Shown piece by piece: positions 57,969 to 64,000 of a DNA stretch of 64,000 nt. The stretch comes from Dechloromonas sp. CZR5. GTDB taxonomy: Bacteria > Pseudomonadota > Gammaproteobacteria > Burkholderiales > Rhodocyclaceae. The stretch lies in NCBI RefSeq assembly GCF_008711155.1, contig NZ_VUYQ01000002.1, forward strand, positions 1 to 64,000, written 5' to 3'. Numbering within the stretch: the stretch's first letter is position 1; every line of letters starts with the position of its first letter. The position numbers and the translations under genes are program-made. A model generated the notes under the pieces. It had not been told where the DNA came from, ran no database searches, and worked only from the letters and a program-made list of their open reading frames with translations.

Positions 57969-58609
57969 CAGACTTTGTCCAGTTCTTGTTGAATCGCCCG
58001 CGCCAAGGCAGGTAGTGCGCGTTGCACGCCACCCGCCAGATTCAGTCGTCGTTTGAGATCGACGCGCTTGACCAGCACGGCGATGGGAATCTCCTGGCCA
58101 CGCTTGATCTGCTTGGCCCCGGTACGACCACGCTCGGCACGCTTGAAGCGGCCCAGCTGCCCGGCGTTCTCTTTGATGTTCTCGGCCATCAGCAGCACGC
58201 GTCCGTTCTTCTCGATGAAGAAGGCATTGCCCGAGCGCATCAGGCCATCGATGACCGCCTTGAAGCGCTTGGGGCCGATGCGCCCGGGCAGCAGCGGTAT
58301 CAGCAAATTGCCGCTCACCGTGCCGCCTTTTTCATGCAGACCGAGCCAAGGAATCTTGCTGCCGACCAGCAAGGCGGGCAGCAGTTCGGGCTTCTTGTCG
58401 AACACCTTCACGCCCATCGAAGAGATGAATCTGTTGCGCTTGACGGTGAAAGCACTGCGCATCTCGGATCGCGCCGCATCACGCACTTCACGCCCGCCCG
58501 ATTGCATGCCCTTGGCGACAGCGGTGTGGATGGCACGACGCCGCTCGGTGCTCCACGCCGCCAACTGGCGCGGGTCCAACAAGCCGGTGGTGGTGAGCGA
58601 GAGGCGCAT
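57968..58609 (-). CDS. DUF6441-like phage tail protein
   Basis: 213 aa, TGATG overlap with the tape measure gene. N-terminal TTTGLLDPRQLAAWSTERRR, central SSMGVKVFDKKPELLPALLV and a basic C-terminus (LVKRVDLKRRLNLAGGVQRA). It resembles minor tail proteins located just upstream of tape measure genes in siphoviruses. Exact role not known. Confidence 0.65.
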   Translation of the reverse strand: MRLSLTTTGLLDPRQLAAWSTERRRAIHTAVAKGMQSGGREVRDAARSEMRSAFTVKRNRFISSMGVKVFDKKPELLPALLVGSKIPWLGLHEKGGTVSGNLLIPLLPGRIGPKRFKAVIDGLMRSGNAFFIEKNGRVLLMAENIKENAGQLGRFKRAERGRTGAKQIKRGQEIPIAVLVKRVDLKRRLNLAGGVQRALPALARAIQQELDKV

Positions 58610-58612
58610 GGG

Positions 58613-58768
58613 TCAGTCCTTGAGCAGATCGCGTTGCAGTTGTTCGATGCCTCGCTTCTCGCCCTGTGCTGCCACGGCATGAATGCCGAGCAGCTGGGCA
58701 AGTTGCTGCCGTTCGATCTGTCCGTCGGCATCCAGAAAGGCTTGCGCCTGCGTGAGCGTGTAGGCCAT
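58613..58768 (-). CDS. Small ORF downstream of the tail chaperone, possible frameshift extension
   Basis: 51 aa if started at the ATG at 58768 (MAYTLTQAQAFLDADGQIER and a helical end). The frame is open upstream to 58975 through DLGWDSAVARLIRTGHRLGD, which looks like real protein sequence without a start codon. It may therefore be reached by -1 frameshifting from the chaperone gene, as in lambda G/GT. Confidence 0.55.
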   Translation of the reverse strand: MAYTLTQAQAFLDADGQIERQQLAQLLGIHAVAAQGEKRGIEQLQRDLLKD

Positions 58769-58797
58769 CACGTCGCCCAGGCGGTGCCCGGTGCGGA

Positions 58798-59199
58798 TCA
58801 GGCGGGCGACGGCACTGTCCCAGCCGAGGTCGTCAGTGAACGCAGCGTCGGCGCGAGTCGCTGGGCCGCACCCTGAATCGCCGGGACGACATGCGCCACG
58901 AAAAAATCCGCGTTCACCTCGAACACGGCGGCGGCCAGTTGCACAGCGTCCTCCAGCGACAGGTCGTTGATCCACGCGCGTTCACGCCGGGTGGTGATGG
59001 CCAGCAAATCCAACACGGCATCGCCATGCCGTCCCAGCAGCGCCATCCAGTCCGGATCACTGGTGATTTCCTCGGCCAGCGGGCGCACCACGGCCAGCAG
59101 CCGTGGCAACTCACCCAGCCGGATCGGCGTCAGTTCCAGCGCGGTGCCGGACAGCGTCACGACCACAGGCTCAGGGGGGAATGTCTTGAAGCCGTCCAT
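58798..59199 (-). CDS. Phage tail assembly chaperone (gpG-like)
   Basis: 133 aa from the ATG at 59199 (TGATG overlap with the tail tube stop); a GTG at 59202 is the alternative. Sequence: PPEPVVVTLSGTALELTPIR then helical TRRERAWINDLSLEDAVQLA and FFVAHVVPAIQGAAQRLAPT. Its position between the tail tube and the tape measure gene is that of a tail assembly chaperone. It contains a canonical -1 slippery heptamer (58900-58906). Exact family membership is uncertain. Confidence 0.7.
   Translation of the reverse strand: MDGFKTFPPEPVVVTLSGTALELTPIRLGELPRLLAVVRPLAEEITSDPDWMALLGRHGDAVLDLLAITTRRERAWINDLSLEDAVQLAAAVFEVNADFFVAHVVPAIQGAAQRLAPTLRSLTTSAGTVPSPA
58900..58906 (-). promoter_or_regulatory. -1 frameshift heptamer T TTT TTC in the tail chaperone gene
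   Basis: On the minus strand codons GAT TTT TTC (58908-58900) give the heptamer T TTT TTC in the correct phase. A -1 slip enters the frame that stays open to 58613, producing a longer GT-like product. It lies about 100 nt before the zero-frame stop, farther than in lambda. I did not identify a downstream pseudoknot. Confidence 0.5.
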
Positions 59200-59951
59200 C
59201 ACAGCAGCACCAGACGGCCGAACTGACCGAGATCACCACCGACTGGCTTGGTCAGATCCGCCAGTACCTGGCCCGACAGCTCGAACTTCAGCAGTTCGTC
59301 CGTGATGATCGAGAGTTCCTTGGCCGGGTTGATGGCCACGCGGTAGAGGTCGATCACCACCTCGCGGTTGCCGTCGGCGGTGTTGAGCCCCTCGAAGCGA
59401 ATCCAGCGCTCGGGCAGTGGCTGGGTGAACATCGCCGTGCTCTGCGCCGCGCCATAGGCGTAATCGACGGTGAACGGCTCGGTGTACGGGCCGCCCGACG
59501 TGGCATCCAGCACCACCAGTGAACCGTGTTTGGCATTGACGCTGTAGTGGCTGACCGGGAGCGTCTTGGGCGTGACGTCCGAGTCCTGGATCTGCACGGC
59601 GGACACGTTCTGCATGGCCAGCGGATACAGACTGCCCGGGGTGACCGGGTTGGGCAGCAGTTCACCGGTCACCGTACCGGGGGTGATCGTGGTCGTGGTG
59701 CCGTAGAGCGCGAGCGCAAGATTGGTGGCGATCAGTTCTTCCAGCGTGCAGGCGAATTCACCTTTCTTGGTCTTGATGAGCTGCAGGTCGGTCAGGCGCT
59801 GGCCCGACTGCGCTTCCTGGTGCTCGATGGTGTCTACTGACAGCGAGACCTTCAGCTCGGGCACGTTGCCGACGAAAGTCAGTCCAGCCGGGTTGCCGAA
59901 TTCATCGCGTGCGCCGATGTAGACGCGGCCTTGTCCAGAAAAGTAAGCCAT
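59199..59951 (-). CDS. Phage tail tube protein
   Basis: 250 aa. N-terminal MAYFSGQGRVYIGARDEFGN and repeated beta strands (VPELKVSLSVDTIEHQEAQS, ERWIRFEGLNTADGNREVVI) typical of tail tube proteins in siphoviruses. AAGGAG lies 7 bp before the ATG. The protein polymerises to form the tail tube. Confidence 0.85.
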   Translation of the reverse strand: MAYFSGQGRVYIGARDEFGNPAGLTFVGNVPELKVSLSVDTIEHQEAQSGQRLTDLQLIKTKKGEFACTLEELIATNLALALYGTTTTITPGTVTGELLPNPVTPGSLYPLAMQNVSAVQIQDSDVTPKTLPVSHYSVNAKHGSLVVLDATSGGPYTEPFTVDYAYGAAQSTAMFTQPLPERWIRFEGLNTADGNREVVIDLYRVAINPAKELSIITDELLKFELSGQVLADLTKPVGGDLGQFGRLVLL

Positions 59952-59953
59952 GT

Positions 59954-60166
59954 TCAGTCTCCTTGGGTGGCTGCAGTTGTGGAAACACCGGACGTGGCAT
60001 CACGGCGGGTGGGTTTGGAATCAGTGGCGGGGGTGGCCGCTTTGGCCGTGCCTTGTGCGATCAGCCAACGGGCGCTGGCGTCATTCAGATCAAGGCGATC
60101 ACCTACGAAGAGGCGCTTGCCTGCGTGGGTATGGGGTTTCAGTAGCTCGATGGAGAGGGTTTGCAT
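59954..60166 (-). CDS. Small phage protein (DUF7210-like)
   Basis: 70 aa from the ATG at 60166. The ELLKPHTHAGKRLFVGDRLD and ASARWLIAQGTAK pattern recalls short head-tail connector-region proteins in which a KPHTHAG motif is followed by a short beta strand and a helix. The C-terminal tail is Thr- and Asp-rich. Three base pairs from the tail tube gene start. Function is not known. Confidence 0.6.
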   Translation of the reverse strand: MQTLSIELLKPHTHAGKRLFVGDRLDLNDASARWLIAQGTAKAATPATDSKPTRRDATSGVSTTAATQGD

Positions 60167-60173
60167 AAGGTGT

Positions 60174-60599
60174 TCATCCTGTTTGGGTGAGATCGATGGC
60201 GTGGGTGCGGTAGCGGATTTCGTAGCGGGCGGGCAGCGCGACGGCCCCGGCGTCGGCGTCGTCGAACTCCCATTCGCAGTCGATCTCGCGCACGGCGATG
60301 GCCAGACCGCCCAGATTCGGGTCGGCGAGCATTGCCGCGTGGGCCGCGACCAGCGTCTGGTCGGCGACGTCGAAGGCATCCGCACCGCGTGCCACCACGG
60401 CAAGCCGGACGATCAGCAGCCGGTCGACCAGGTGGTTGGCGTGGGCGGTGATGCTGTCGCCATCGACGAACAGCAGCAGCGCTGGACTGGCCTCGCGGGT
60501 GACCGGTACGGCAGGCATGCGTAGCACCGGTGTCGGGGCAATCGCAGATGCCAGGCGCGTGACGATCTCCCGCAAGACGCGCTCGCGGACGGAGTTCAT
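60174..60599 (-). CDS. Head-tail joining / tail terminator-like protein
   Basis: 141 aa. Sequence NSVRERVLREIVTRLASAIA, then LLLFVDGDSITAHANHLVDR and beta strands with RLAVVARGADAFDVADQTLV and IDCEWEFDDADAGAV. This pattern and position (between capsid and tail tube genes) match lambda U-type tail terminators. GAGGAA precedes the ATG. The call depends on context more than motif. Confidence 0.6.
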   Translation of the reverse strand: MNSVRERVLREIVTRLASAIAPTPVLRMPAVPVTREASPALLLFVDGDSITAHANHLVDRLLIVRLAVVARGADAFDVADQTLVAAHAAMLADPNLGGLAIAVREIDCEWEFDDADAGAVALPARYEIRYRTHAIDLTQTG

Positions 60600-60609
60600 G
60601 GGGAGTTCC

Positions 60610-60888
60610 TCAGAGTTGGGAGAGCGAGGCGCGACGCTCGGTGCCGTCGCCGATGGCGCGCACGTCGCGCACCTGATAGGTATTGCCTGCCACCTCGACG
60701 GTGTCCCCGGCTGCCAGCGTCAGCCAGGACGCCGGGTAGTCGATCTGGTAGTCCCGCGACAGCGCAAAACCATCCAGCACGGTTTCGTCGGGGGCACGGA
60801 AGGCGCAGTGCACGGTGCTGCCCGCCACCGTGACGGCGGTCAGCAGTCCTGCACTTCGGGCCGCCTCGTACAACGTCGCGACATCCAT
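60610..60888 (-). CDS. Head-tail connector protein
   Basis: 92 aa from the ATG at 60888, TGATG overlap with the major capsid stop. It contains FRAPDETVLDGFALSRDYQI and a small beta-rich domain (LTLAAGDTVEVAGNTYQVRD) like lambda FII-type or other head completion proteins. It probably joins the connector to the tail. Family not certain. Confidence 0.62.
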   Translation of the reverse strand: MDVATLYEAARSAGLLTAVTVAGSTVHCAFRAPDETVLDGFALSRDYQIDYPASWLTLAAGDTVEVAGNTYQVRDVRAIGDGTERRASLSQL

Positions 60889-61910
60889 CAGGCAGCAACG
60901 AGCTTGATCAGCACGCCAGGGCGATGGCACATCGGCAGCGGGTTGCTCTGCGTGTGCAGATCAGTGCCCCGGTCGAACTTGCGTGGCTCCTGCTTGGCAT
61001 ACAGTGGCTGGCCGATGGTGTTCACGGTCTCGTTGAAGTCCGCTGGCGCGAAGTAGGTCGCGAAGGTATCCACCGTGCCGACCGGGAAGGCATGGGCTTC
61101 CCCTGCGGCAATGAAGCGGCGCGACCCCAGCGTGCCGTCGGCCTGCACAAAGGACGCCTGGCCACGGTATTCCTCGAAGGTGATGCCGCTGTAGCTGAAG
61201 CCCGAGCGCATGTCGTTGATCAGCACTGCGCCCTGCTGCCAGTTCTGGTAGGCGGTCTTGACCTCCTTGTGGGTGGTCAGTGCCCGGAAGAACTCGGTCG
61301 AGCACAGCACATGCACGCCGGTCGAGAACTCGCCAGTGAGCCCATCTTCCATGAGGCCCAGCAACTCGAGGCAGGCAGTCTTGATTTGCCCGTTGTCGGC
61401 CGCCGTCGAAAACTCGAAGGACACCGATTGCGCAGTGATGTCGAACTCGTCGAACAGATCGACGAGCTCACTGCCATCAGCGTCGAGGATCTTGCCTTTG
61501 AGCGCACCCATGCGCAGATGCTCCAGGGTGATCGCGTGCTTGTTGCGCATGGTCTCCAGATGGCGGGCCATGACACCGCCGATGGCTTCCATTTCGGTTT
61601 CGGAACCGAAGGCGCGCAGTCCTTGCACTTCCTCGGGCAGCACCACGTCGTCGTGGGGGATGTGCGGGATCACGAAGGAGCGCAGGTTGCGCTTGCCACG
61701 CTCACCCACCGTGCCGGGCGAACCGGGCGCCCGGGTGGGCAGCAGATTCAGACGACCGGCGTACTCCTCGACGATGATCTGCCGGGTGCGCACCGGCTTG
61801 GCCGGGAACAGGTTGAGTTGCTCCAGCCGCCCATAGCGGTTGGGCAGGAGGTTGATGGCGGCCGTCAGGCTGGCCATCGAAAAGCCGGGGTTTTCAAAAG
61901 GGTTCTGCAT
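60888..61910 (-). CDS. Major capsid protein, lambda gpE-like (HK97 fold)
   Basis: 340 aa, typical for Phage_cap_E proteins. Features: NLLPNRYGRLEQLNLFPAKP at the N-terminus with the E-loop region EYAGRLNLLPTRAPGSPG, an alpha-rich core (GGVMARHLETMRNKHAITLE), and GITFEEYRGQASF and HTQSNPLPMCHRPGVLIKL near the C-terminus. GGAG 7 bp before the ATG. It forms the icosahedral shell and is stabilised by the decoration protein encoded upstream. Confidence 0.93.
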   Translation of the reverse strand: MQNPFENPGFSMASLTAAINLLPNRYGRLEQLNLFPAKPVRTRQIIVEEYAGRLNLLPTRAPGSPGTVGERGKRNLRSFVIPHIPHDDVVLPEEVQGLRAFGSETEMEAIGGVMARHLETMRNKHAITLEHLRMGALKGKILDADGSELVDLFDEFDITAQSVSFEFSTAADNGQIKTACLELLGLMEDGLTGEFSTGVHVLCSTEFFRALTTHKEVKTAYQNWQQGAVLINDMRSGFSYSGITFEEYRGQASFVQADGTLGSRRFIAAGEAHAFPVGTVDTFATYFAPADFNETVNTIGQPLYAKQEPRKFDRGTDLHTQSNPLPMCHRPGVLIKLVAA

Positions 61911-61931
61911 TTGGGATCTCCAGAAATGACG

Positions 61932-61952
61932 AAACCCGCCAGCGGCGGGTTT
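61932..61952 (-). terminator. Hairpin between decoration and major capsid genes
   Basis: AAACCCGCC (61932-61940) and GGCGGGTTT (61944-61952) are perfectly complementary with a 3-nt loop. It precedes the capsid gene ribosome binding site by a few bases, and closely repeats the unit at 48100-48122. Probably a processing or protecting hairpin that allows high capsid expression, or a partial terminator. Confidence 0.5.
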
Positions 61953-61997
61953 TGGGGGGAGTGAAACGGAGCGTTGGAAGTGCGTCAGGCGCGGGTT

Positions 61998-62375
61998 TTA
62001 GGCACTCTCGCGGGCCAGGACTCCACGTTCTGCGAGTTGCTTGATGGCAGCCACTTTGTGCGCAGTGCTGATGCCGGTCGGCCAGACCAATGCGCCGCGC
62101 GCGACGATGGCGTGGCGGGCGATCAGGATCGCGTCCTCACGGTCGATCAGCGTCGCATCGACGTCATTGCCGAGCACGCCAACGGCGGTTTCCGTGCCGT
62201 CCGAGGCGCTCGGGTCGAGGGCCTTGAGCTTGGCGGTAGCCGTTTCGCGACCCACCACGGTGCCCAGCGACAGGTTCTGCGCGGCCGCGACGGTGTCCTG
62301 GTCACGCGAGTAGAGATTCGGCGCTTCGTACTTCAACAGGTCGCCGAGATTCTTGGGTTGAGAGACAGTGGGCAT
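61998..62375 (-). CDS. Phage head decoration protein, gpD-like
   Basis: 125 aa, the usual length of head-stabilising protein D. Conserved pattern DLLKYEAPNLYSRDQDTVAA, GVLGNDVDATLIDREDAILI and ARHAIVARGALVW. It trimerises on the expanded capsid. Located 3 bp after the protease/scaffold stop, as in lambda. Confidence 0.88.
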   Translation of the reverse strand: MPTVSQPKNLGDLLKYEAPNLYSRDQDTVAAAQNLSLGTVVGRETATAKLKALDPSASDGTETAVGVLGNDVDATLIDREDAILIARHAIVARGALVWPTGISTAHKVAAIKQLAERGVLARESA

Positions 62376-62378
62376 GGC

Positions 62379-62753
62379 TTACTCCTTGGCGGTGAGCTTC
62401 TTGACGGCAGCGACCACCGGACTGTTTTCCGGGCGCTGAATGGTTCCTGCCTCTGCGGTGATGCGCGAGGCGATTTCGGGTTGGTCGGCACGGGCGTCGA
62501 GCAAGGCGCGGCGCACCTGCGCTTCCGAGAAGCCTGCTGCGAGGAATTCCGCCGTGCGTTGGGATTGGCCCGCGATCAGGCACATCTCTGCAATGGCCTG
62601 AGCTTGGCCGCGCCCGCTGGCGAACGACTGCGCCAATGCGGCTTGGGCGGCAGGCGTCGGTTCAAGATCGCTGTCGGTCTGCGACTGGTCGCCCTGTGGG
62701 TCGGTGTCGGCCGGACGCTTAAGGTTTTCGTGGTCGTCTTTGGGGTCGGTCAT
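62379..62753 (-). CDS. Nested scaffold protein (Nu3-like) from an internal start
   Basis: 124 aa in the same frame as the protease C-terminus. An internal ATG at 62753 is preceded by CTGGAG with 6-nt spacing, a good ribosome binding site inside a coding sequence. The product (MTDPKDDHENLKRPADT to the shared stop) is acidic and helix-rich, as expected of a capsid scaffold made by internal initiation, as for lambda Nu3. Confidence 0.6.
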   Translation of the reverse strand: MTDPKDDHENLKRPADTDPQGDQSQTDSDLEPTPAAQAALAQSFASGRGQAQAIAEMCLIAGQSQRTAEFLAAGFSEAQVRRALLDARADQPEIASRITAEAGTIQRPENSPVVAAVKKLTAKE

Positions 62754-63686
62754 GGTGTTCTCCAGGGTGAAAGGTTTGCTTCGGGGCGGGTTTGAAATGG
62801 ATTGAGTGGACAAGCTTCGCGGCGAGGCGCGGGCCACGCCAGGCTGCGCCAACCGCTGCTTGGCCGCCAACGCGTCGGTGAACTCGGTCATCACCGCATC
62901 AAACGGCATCACCGCGTCGGCGAGGCCTGCTGCCACCGCCTGCTCGCCATAGAACAGCCCCGCCTCGGTGGCGCGCACGGCATCCGGATCGATGCCGCGC
63001 ATCTGTCCGACCTGATTCACGAAGATGTCGTAGAGGCGATCCACCTCGGTCTGCAACGCGGTGGTGGCCTGGGGGGTGAGTGGCTCGTGCGGGGAGAAAT
63101 CGTTCTTGTGGCTGCCCGCGAAGACAGCGGTGTAGTTCAGGCCGTCCTTGGCGTCCTTCACCGACTGGTCGACGTGTAGCGCGATCACGCCAATCGACCC
63201 AACGCCAGCGGTCTGCGACAGCGTCAGGCGTTGGCAGGCAGCCGCGATGGCAAAAGCCGCCGAGTACGCGGCATCGTTGGCGTGCGCCCAGATCGGCTTG
63301 ATGGTGCTGGCGGCGCGGATGCGCTCGGCCAACTCGAACACACCCGAGGCCTCGCCCCCGGGCGAGTCCAAATCGAGCAGGATGCCCGCCACCTGCGGGT
63401 CGGCCAGCGCGGCATCCAGTCGGGCTTCGATCTCGCCGTAGGACATCAGGCCAGAGGCGGCTTCGATACCCATCGAACGTCTGACCAGCGTGCCGACCAC
63501 CGGGATGACGGCAATGCCCGCCTGACCCGATGTGGCGTTCTGGCGCGGCATGGGCAGCGGCATCGCCATGTCCAGATCGGGCAAGCCGATGCGGGAACCC
63601 AGCACGGAGAGGATCACGTCGAGTTTGGGACGCGCAATGAGGAGCGGCGTCCCGTAGAGGCGGGACGCCAGATGAACGAGTTGCAT
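62379..63686 (-). CDS. S49 family phage capsid maturation protease (gpC-like) with scaffold-like C-terminus
   Basis: 435 aa from the ATG at 63686, overlapping the portal stop. SppA/ClpP-like fold with GILLDLDSPGGEASGVFELA, catalytic serine in GVGSIGVIAL (~165) and the likely general-base lysine in AGSHKNDFSP (~200). Residues ~315-435 are acidic and helical (DPKDDHENLKRPADTDPQ, EFLAAGFSEAQVRRALLDAR), like the lambda C-terminal region shared with the Nu3 scaffold. It digests scaffold during capsid maturation. Confidence 0.88.
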   Translation of the reverse strand: MQLVHLASRLYGTPLLIARPKLDVILSVLGSRIGLPDLDMAMPLPMPRQNATSGQAGIAVIPVVGTLVRRSMGIEAASGLMSYGEIEARLDAALADPQVAGILLDLDSPGGEASGVFELAERIRAASTIKPIWAHANDAAYSAAFAIAAACQRLTLSQTAGVGSIGVIALHVDQSVKDAKDGLNYTAVFAGSHKNDFSPHEPLTPQATTALQTEVDRLYDIFVNQVGQMRGIDPDAVRATEAGLFYGEQAVAAGLADAVMPFDAVMTEFTDALAAKQRLAQPGVARASPRSLSTQSISNPPRSKPFTLENTMTDPKDDHENLKRPADTDPQGDQSQTDSDLEPTPAAQAALAQSFASGRGQAQAIAEMCLIAGQSQRTAEFLAAGFSEAQVRRALLDARADQPEIASRITAEAGTIQRPENSPVVAAVKKLTAKE

Positions 63687-63687
63687 G

Positions 63688-64000
63688 TCAGTTGTCCTGT
63701 TGGTCTTGCGGCACGGCCACTGTGGCGGCCGCATTCATGGGCGCGCCCAATGTCGATGGTTGGGGCGCTTTGTCATGGCGCGGGTCGGAGTCGAAGACCA
63801 GACCGAGCGCATCGGCACGCTGGTTGTCGGCGGCGATCTCGCGGTCGATGTCCTCGGCGTCGTAGCCGAAGGCCGAGATGGCTTCCGAGCGAGACAGCAG
63901 CCCGGCGCGAATGGCGGTCAGCATCGCGTCGAATTCCTTCTTGGGATCGACCCACTGCCAACCCTGTGGAATCCATTTGGCCGCGAAGTAGTCGCGCTTC
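63688..64000 (-). CDS. Phage portal protein, C-terminal part only (runs off right edge)
   Basis: The last ~103 residues are present. They read KRDYFAAKWIPQGWQWVDPK, then EFDAMLTAIRAGLLSRSEAI and GYDAEDIDREIAADNQRADA, the standard C-terminal region of lambda-type (gpB) portal proteins. The stop overlaps the protease start. Upstream genes (rest of portal, terminase) should lie beyond the window. Confidence 0.88.
   Translation of the reverse strand, partial: KRDYFAAKWIPQGWQWVDPKKEFDAMLTAIRAGLLSRSEAISAFGYDAEDIDREIAADNQRADALGLVFDSDPRHDKAPQPSTLGAPMNAAATVAVPQDQQDN

Noticed and set aside
46554..64000. Several plus-strand open frames across the prophage region
   Set aside because: All lie opposite ordered minus-strand late genes with coupled starts and stops, and none has a plausible domain.

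Overview
The window looks like a chromosome segment from a GC-rich Gram-negative bacterium, most likely a betaproteobacterium (Rhodocyclales or a neighbour is my guess from gene content; I could not run a search). It has three parts: core chromosome (1 to about 20,560), a defence-rich integrated island (about 20,570 to 46,540), and the late half of a siphovirus-like prophage (46,554 to the right edge, all on the minus strand).

Core part: a partial secreted or outer-membrane protein at the left edge; a Gcr-type multi-pass membrane protein; the TamA/TamB outer-membrane assembly pair; a hybrid sensor kinase; an RND efflux permease with its periplasmic adaptor; and a minus-strand cluster of CBS protein, sigma-54 activator, GntP-type permease and fused-subunit CoA-transferase. 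A very good -24/-12 promoter and a distal palindrome sharing its half-site precede the permease, so this cluster is probably a sigma-54-regulated carboxylate uptake and activation unit.

Island: its left edge shows an orphan minus-strand terminator next to CTCCACCA, which resembles the 3' end of a displaced tRNA or tmRNA gene. The first 8 kb hold two paralogous helix-turn-helix proteins, an orphan AbiEi-like antitoxin, an XRE-ImmA/IrrE metallopeptidase overlapping a PIN toxin, a small zinc-ribbon protein whose ribosome binding site lies in a hairpin arm, and a serine recombinase followed by two ParB-like proteins in ATGA-overlap coupling. The defence block follows: an ADP-ribosylglycohydrolase on the minus strand, and divergent from it ten co-directional, nearly gapless genes: WYL regulator, RecQ-like helicase fused to a phosphoribosyltransferase, DprA-like protein, two different HsdM subunits, HsdS, HsdR, McrB-like, McrC-like, and a DUF4917/SIR2-like protein. 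A good sigma-70 promoter and a 20-bp-spaced direct repeat over the predicted start site precede the WYL gene.

The most interesting unit is the WYL / RecQ-PRTase / DprA trio. It resembles the ShosTA toxin-antitoxin defence pair (PRTase plus DprA homologue), but the PRTase is fused to a helicase and the operon is led by a BrxR/CapW-like repressor.

Prophage: reading right to left there are portal (partial), S49 protease with nested scaffold start, decoration protein, major capsid protein, head-tail joining genes, tail tube, tail assembly chaperone with a slippery heptamer, tape measure, tail tip genes, a glycosyltransferase, DUF2793 protein, holin, SAR-type endolysin and Rz with an embedded Rz1. 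Its lysis genes converge on the defence operon with only 14 bp between stop codons.
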